From Streptomyces uncialis (GTDB lineage Bacteria; Actinomycetota; Actinomycetes; Streptomycetales; Streptomycetaceae): a stretch of DNA of 64,000 nt. The notes below the pieces were generated by a model that made no database searches, had not been told where the DNA came from, and saw only the letters and a list, made by a program, of their open reading frames with translations. This document shows, piece after piece, positions 60,955-64,000 of the stretch. The position numbers were made by a program, and so were the translations under genes. The stretch covers positions 1-64,000 of the forward strand of contig NZ_LFBV01000008.1 of NCBI RefSeq assembly GCF_001905345.1, read 5' to 3'. How positions within the stretch are numbered: the stretch's first letter is position 1; each line of letters opens with the position of its first letter.

Positions 60955-62151
60955 CTACTCCGTGCAGGATTTGCGGGCCGTGGCCCGGACCGTCGCACAC
61001 GCCTTCGCGTCGCCCGCCGCCCCGACCGCCACCATCGGCGTATACGCGTCCGTGTCCGCCGTGGCCTCGACCGTACTGGCCTGCTTGGCCGCGCCGGGGG
61101 CCGCGATGTCGATCCGGTCCCCGCCCGCGGCCTGCGTGATCCGCGCCCACGCGGCCCCGCACGTCTTGCTGTAGCGGACCTCGACGGTGGCCGTACCGAC
61201 CCGGGCGGTCGTGGTCGTACGGGCCAGTTCGCCGCCGCACCCCATGGTCTCCGGGTCCTGACCGGTGCAGTCCTTGCCGCTGCACTCGACCCCGGCGGGC
61301 AGCACCGGCTTGCTGGGCTTCGCGGACGGGGACGGCTTCGCCTGGGCCCCGCCGTCACCGCCGCCGAGACCCGTCGCCCAGACGGCCACCGCGATCACGG
61401 CGAGCGTGCCGACGACCCCGGCGAGGAACATCGTGGTCCGCCGCTTGGTACCGGACCCGGACCCGGCGGGGCCCTGGGGCGCGCCACCGTGCCCCGTGGA
61501 CCGGTGTCCCCCGGGAGGTATCGCGCCGTTGGCGGCGGCCGGGTGGGAACCGGGACGGGCTCCGGGACGGGTCCCCGGACCGTTCGGCACGGCTCCGCCG
61601 AAGTGTCCCTGGTAGCGCACGCTCTCGAAGGTGACGTCGTTGCCGGAGGCGTCGGAACGGGCCGGGTCCGGGCGCCGGGCGCCCGGCGCCGCGTGCGCGC
61701 CGCCCCGCGCGCCGGGACGGCCCGGCCGTCCGGCGGGGGCGCCGGCACCCGCGGGACGGCCCCCGGGCGCCTTGTGGGCCCGGCCGCCGCGCTCCCGCGT
61801 GGGCGTGCCGCCGGTCTCCCCGAGCGCGGCCCGCGCCTGGGAGATCCGGATGGCCTCCATCGTCATGTCGTGGCGCATCTCGGAACGGCTCCAGGCGCGT
61901 TCCGCCAGCTCCCACATCGTCGTCAGATGGACCGGGTTGGTGCCGGTGACCTCGGCCAGTGCCACGATCGCGCCCTTCGGCGCGAGCAGCCGGCCGTTCA
62001 GGTACCGCTCCCAGGACGTCTTGCTGTAGCCCGTGCGGTCCGACAGCGCGGCGATACCCAGCCCACTGCGGTCGACCAGCCTGCGGAGCTGTCCGGTGAA
62101 CTCCTTGACCTGTGGGTCCAGTTCCTCCGGGAGTTCCTTCCAACGAGGCAT
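60955..62151 (-). CDS. XRE-family helix-turn-helix membrane protein with DUF2690
   Basis: The 398-residue protein has an N-terminal helix-turn-helix (residues 13-75: LRRLVDRSGLGIAALSDRTG, YSKTSWERYLNGRLL), a long Pro/Gly/Arg-rich cytoplasmic linker and one membrane segment (about 238-258, MFLAGVVGTLAVIAVAVW). An extracellular DUF2690 domain with cysteines in VECSGKDCTGQDPETMGCGG and TCGAAWARI completes it. The layout suggests a one-component regulator that could sense an extracytoplasmic signal. The ATG at 62151 is the conserved start (MPRWKELPEELDPQVKEF). It lies between mdh and icd on the same strand, behind a strong icd terminator. Confidence 0.88.
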   Translation of the reverse strand: MPRWKELPEELDPQVKEFTGQLRRLVDRSGLGIAALSDRTGYSKTSWERYLNGRLLAPKGAIVALAEVTGTNPVHLTTMWELAERAWSRSEMRHDMTMEAIRISQARAALGETGGTPTRERGGRAHKAPGGRPAGAGAPAGRPGRPGARGGAHAAPGARRPDPARSDASGNDVTFESVRYQGHFGGAVPNGPGTRPGARPGSHPAAANGAIPPGGHRSTGHGGAPQGPAGSGSGTKRRTTMFLAGVVGTLAVIAVAVWATGLGGGDGGAQAKPSPSAKPSKPVLPAGVECSGKDCTGQDPETMGCGGELARTTTTARVGTATVEVRYSKTCGAAWARITQAAGGDRIDIAAPGAAKQASTVEATADTDAYTPMVAVGAAGDAKACATVRATARKSCTE

Positions 62152-62621
62152 TGCGTCCCCCTATCCCCCGAACGTACGTGTACGTCCCTGTGCGTGACCC
62201 CGTGCCTCATCCCGTTCTGGTACCCACAGGGATGCCCGGAGCCGGGATGCCAGTTCCCGCCCAGGGGGCGCACGGAAGCGTTCGGACTTCCTTCGCCGCG
62301 CGCCTTGCGCGCGGGAAGTCCGCCGCCTGCGCGCCAGTGTCCCACCGCCCGGGGCGTCCGCGATACGGAACCCCGGGTTCTGATACCGGGCCGGGACACC
62401 CCGGCACCGTCCCGGTGACGCACCGTACGCGGCGGACACCCCAGGGACACACCTGGACCCACCTGTAAGCACCGGAAGGCCACATCGTGGCCTACCGGCG
62501 GTCACCGTACCGCGCCGGGGTACGCCCGCGGGGACCGTCCGCGTACGCCGGGCGCCCCCGCCGGACGGCTGTCCCACGCCGCGGACGGCCGTCCCGTCAC
62601 CGCAAGCGCCCGGACACGGCG
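62152..62621. other. Intergenic region upstream of the XRE/DUF2690 gene
   Basis: No gene is supported. A 12-bp inverted repeat with one mismatch (CCGGAAGGCCAC at 62472-62483 and GTGGCCTACCGG at 62487-62498, 3-nt spacer) is a candidate operator for the helix-turn-helix protein or a second stem-loop. Confidence 0.45.
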
Positions 62622-62656
62622 GTGGCCCGCACGCTCACGGGGAGCGTGCGGGCCAC
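62622..62656 (-). terminator. Strong hairpin behind icd
   Basis: GTGGCCCGCACGCTC (62622-62636) pairs perfectly with GAGCGTGCGGGCCAC (62642-62656) around a 5-nt loop, 66 bp after the icd stop codon. Confidence 0.85.
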
Positions 62657-62721
62657 GGTGCGGGCGTCGGGGCCCGCGGGTGGCCGGACGGCGGACCGCC
62701 CGGCCGGAAGCCGGCGCCGGA

Positions 62722-63942
62722 TCAGGCGGACGCCATCTTCTTCTGGAGGTTGGCGTCGAGCGCCTCCAGGAACTGCTCGGTGGTCAGCCACGGGCTGTCC
62801 TTGGAGATCAGCAGCGCCAGGTCCTTCGTCATCTGACCGCCCTCGACGGTCTCGATGCAGACCTGCTCCAGGGTCTCCGCGAACTTGGTGACCTCGGGGG
62901 TGTTGTCCAGCTTGCCGCGGTGGGCGAGGCCACGGGTCCACGCGAAGATCGACGCGATGGGGTTGGTGGAGGTCGCCTTGCCCTGCTGGTGCTGGCGGTA
63001 GTGACGGGTCACCGTGCCGTGCGCGGCCTCGGCCTCGACGGTCCGGCCGTCGGGGGACATGAGGACGGAGGTCATCAGGCCGAGCGAGCCGAAGCCCTGC
63101 GCGACGATGTCGGACTGGACGTCGCCGTCGTAGTTCTTGCACGCCCAGACGTAGCCGCCCTCCCACTTCAGGGCCGCGGCGACCATGTCGTCGATCAGGC
63201 GGTGCTCGTAGGTGAGCCCGGCCTTCTCGAACTGCTCCTTGAACTCCGCGTCGAAGATCTCCTGGAACAGGTCCTTGAAGCGGCCGTCATAGGCCTTCAG
63301 GATCGTGTTCTTCGTCGACATGTAGACCGGGAAGTTCCGGGCCAGGCCGTAGCGGAAGGACGCGCGGGCGAAGTCACGGATCGAGTCGTCCAGGTTGTAC
63401 ATGGACAGCGCGACACCGGAACCCGGGAAGTCGTAGACCTCGCGCTCGATCGGCTCGGAGCCGTCCGCGGGCTGGAAGGTGATGGTGAGCTTGCCGGGGC
63501 CGGGGACCTTGAAGTCCGTCGCGCGGTACTGGTCACCGAAGGCGTGACGGCCGACGACGACCGGCTTCGTCCAGCCCGGGACCAGCCGGGGCACGTTCTC
63601 CATGATGATCGGCTCACGGAAGATCACGCCGCCGAGGATGTTGCGGATGGTGCCGTTCGGCGAGCGGTACATCTTCTTCAGGCCGAACTCCTCGACCCGC
63701 GCCTCGTCCGGCGTGATCGTGGCGCACTTGACGCCGACGCCGTACTCCTTGATGGCGTTCGCGGCGTCGACCGTGACCTGGTCGTCCGTGGCGTCACGGT
63801 GCTCGATGCCCAGGTCGAAGTACTTCAGCTCGACATCGAGGTACGGCAGGATCAGCTTGTCCTTGATGAACTGCCAGATGATGCGGGTCATCTCGTCGCC
63901 GTCGAGCTCGACGACGGGGTTGGCTACCTTGATCTTGGCCAT
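62722..63942 (-). CDS. icd: NADP-dependent isocitrate dehydrogenase
   Basis: The enzyme oxidatively decarboxylates isocitrate to 2-oxoglutarate in the TCA cycle, giving NADPH. The 406-residue protein belongs to the eukaryote-like dimeric class: it begins AKIKVANPVVELDGDEMTRI and has YRSPNGTIRNILGG with the substrate-binding Ser/Asn/Arg. VGRHAFGDQYRATDF, the metal-binding KNYDGDVQSDIVAQGFGSLG and VEAEAAHGTVTRHYR follow. The ATG at 63942 follows GAGGGACG. A strong hairpin ends the transcript. It may be functionally linked to the nearby mdh, but the two are separate transcription units. Confidence 0.95.
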   Translation of the reverse strand: MAKIKVANPVVELDGDEMTRIIWQFIKDKLILPYLDVELKYFDLGIEHRDATDDQVTVDAANAIKEYGVGVKCATITPDEARVEEFGLKKMYRSPNGTIRNILGGVIFREPIIMENVPRLVPGWTKPVVVGRHAFGDQYRATDFKVPGPGKLTITFQPADGSEPIEREVYDFPGSGVALSMYNLDDSIRDFARASFRYGLARNFPVYMSTKNTILKAYDGRFKDLFQEIFDAEFKEQFEKAGLTYEHRLIDDMVAAALKWEGGYVWACKNYDGDVQSDIVAQGFGSLGLMTSVLMSPDGRTVEAEAAHGTVTRHYRQHQQGKATSTNPIASIFAWTRGLAHRGKLDNTPEVTKFAETLEQVCIETVEGGQMTKDLALLISKDSPWLTTEQFLEALDANLQKKMASA

Positions 63943-64000
63943 GAGGTGGAACGTCCCTCTCGCGCTTCGGCTGGTCGGCGAGGTCCGCTGCGCGCTGTGC

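Overview
The window looks like a chromosomal segment of a Streptomyces species. The DNA is very GC-rich with strong third-position GC bias. GTG starts and 4-nt GTGA/ATGA stop-start overlaps are common. It carries a near-canonical whiB, a cofD-cofE(FbiB) F420 pair, four LytR-CpsA-Psr (LCP) proteins and XRE-DUF5753/DUF397 pairs. The extreme left edge (1-300) is the promoter/leader of an rRNA operon that runs leftward out of the window.

Region 0.35-39 kb is conserved core chromosome. It holds SpoIIM-like and RDD membrane proteins, ahcY, a cation efflux protein and a mannose/GDP-mannose block (manA, a SIS-domain isomerase-like protein, a Trm112-like peptide, manB, later manC). Next come DUF3499, a zincin-like protein, a DUF5719 protein coupled to a giant membrane glycosyltransferase, whiB, a cysteine dioxygenase, the F420 genes and a HhH-GPD DNA glycosylase. 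A PGRP-type amidase, a TIGR03089 protein, four LCP ligases around a GT2 glycosyltransferase, a hotdog thioesterase, a VOC protein and a DUF1428 protein follow. Together the sugar-activating enzymes, glycosyltransferases, LCP ligases and amidase suggest a region devoted to building and attaching mannose-containing cell-wall glycopolymers.

Region 39.3-58.4 kb is accessory. It contains a divergent GntR/small-protein island with a methyltransferase and a decayed radical SAM gene. A two-component system with a divergent ABC exporter follows, then a three-gene Tn554-like tyrosine-recombinase element whose right end abuts a short, possibly truncated precursor-peptide-like ORF. Next is an XRE-DUF5753 regulator with two DUF397 proteins. 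A tandemly duplicated two-gene module resembling HicA plus a small alpha/beta partner follows; it surrounds a second methyltransferase and a truncated third partner copy. The block ends with a stand-alone DUF5753 protein.

Region 58.5-64 kb returns to core genes: malate dehydrogenase (with an apparent 2-nt frameshift), an XRE/DUF2690 membrane regulator and NADP isocitrate dehydrogenase.

The most unusual signal is a family of four long composite intergenic repeats (about 11.4-12.1, 24.2-25.2, 33.1-33.6 and 60.0-60.9 kb). Each has arrays of a 20-bp GC-rich word, a core conserved at about 51 bp containing a perfect G-quadruplex motif beside a complementary C-rich arm, and an inverted copy of the same word on the other side. 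All four abut stop codons, and one is in inverted orientation. Perfect hairpins of 10 bp or more lie between several convergent gene pairs.
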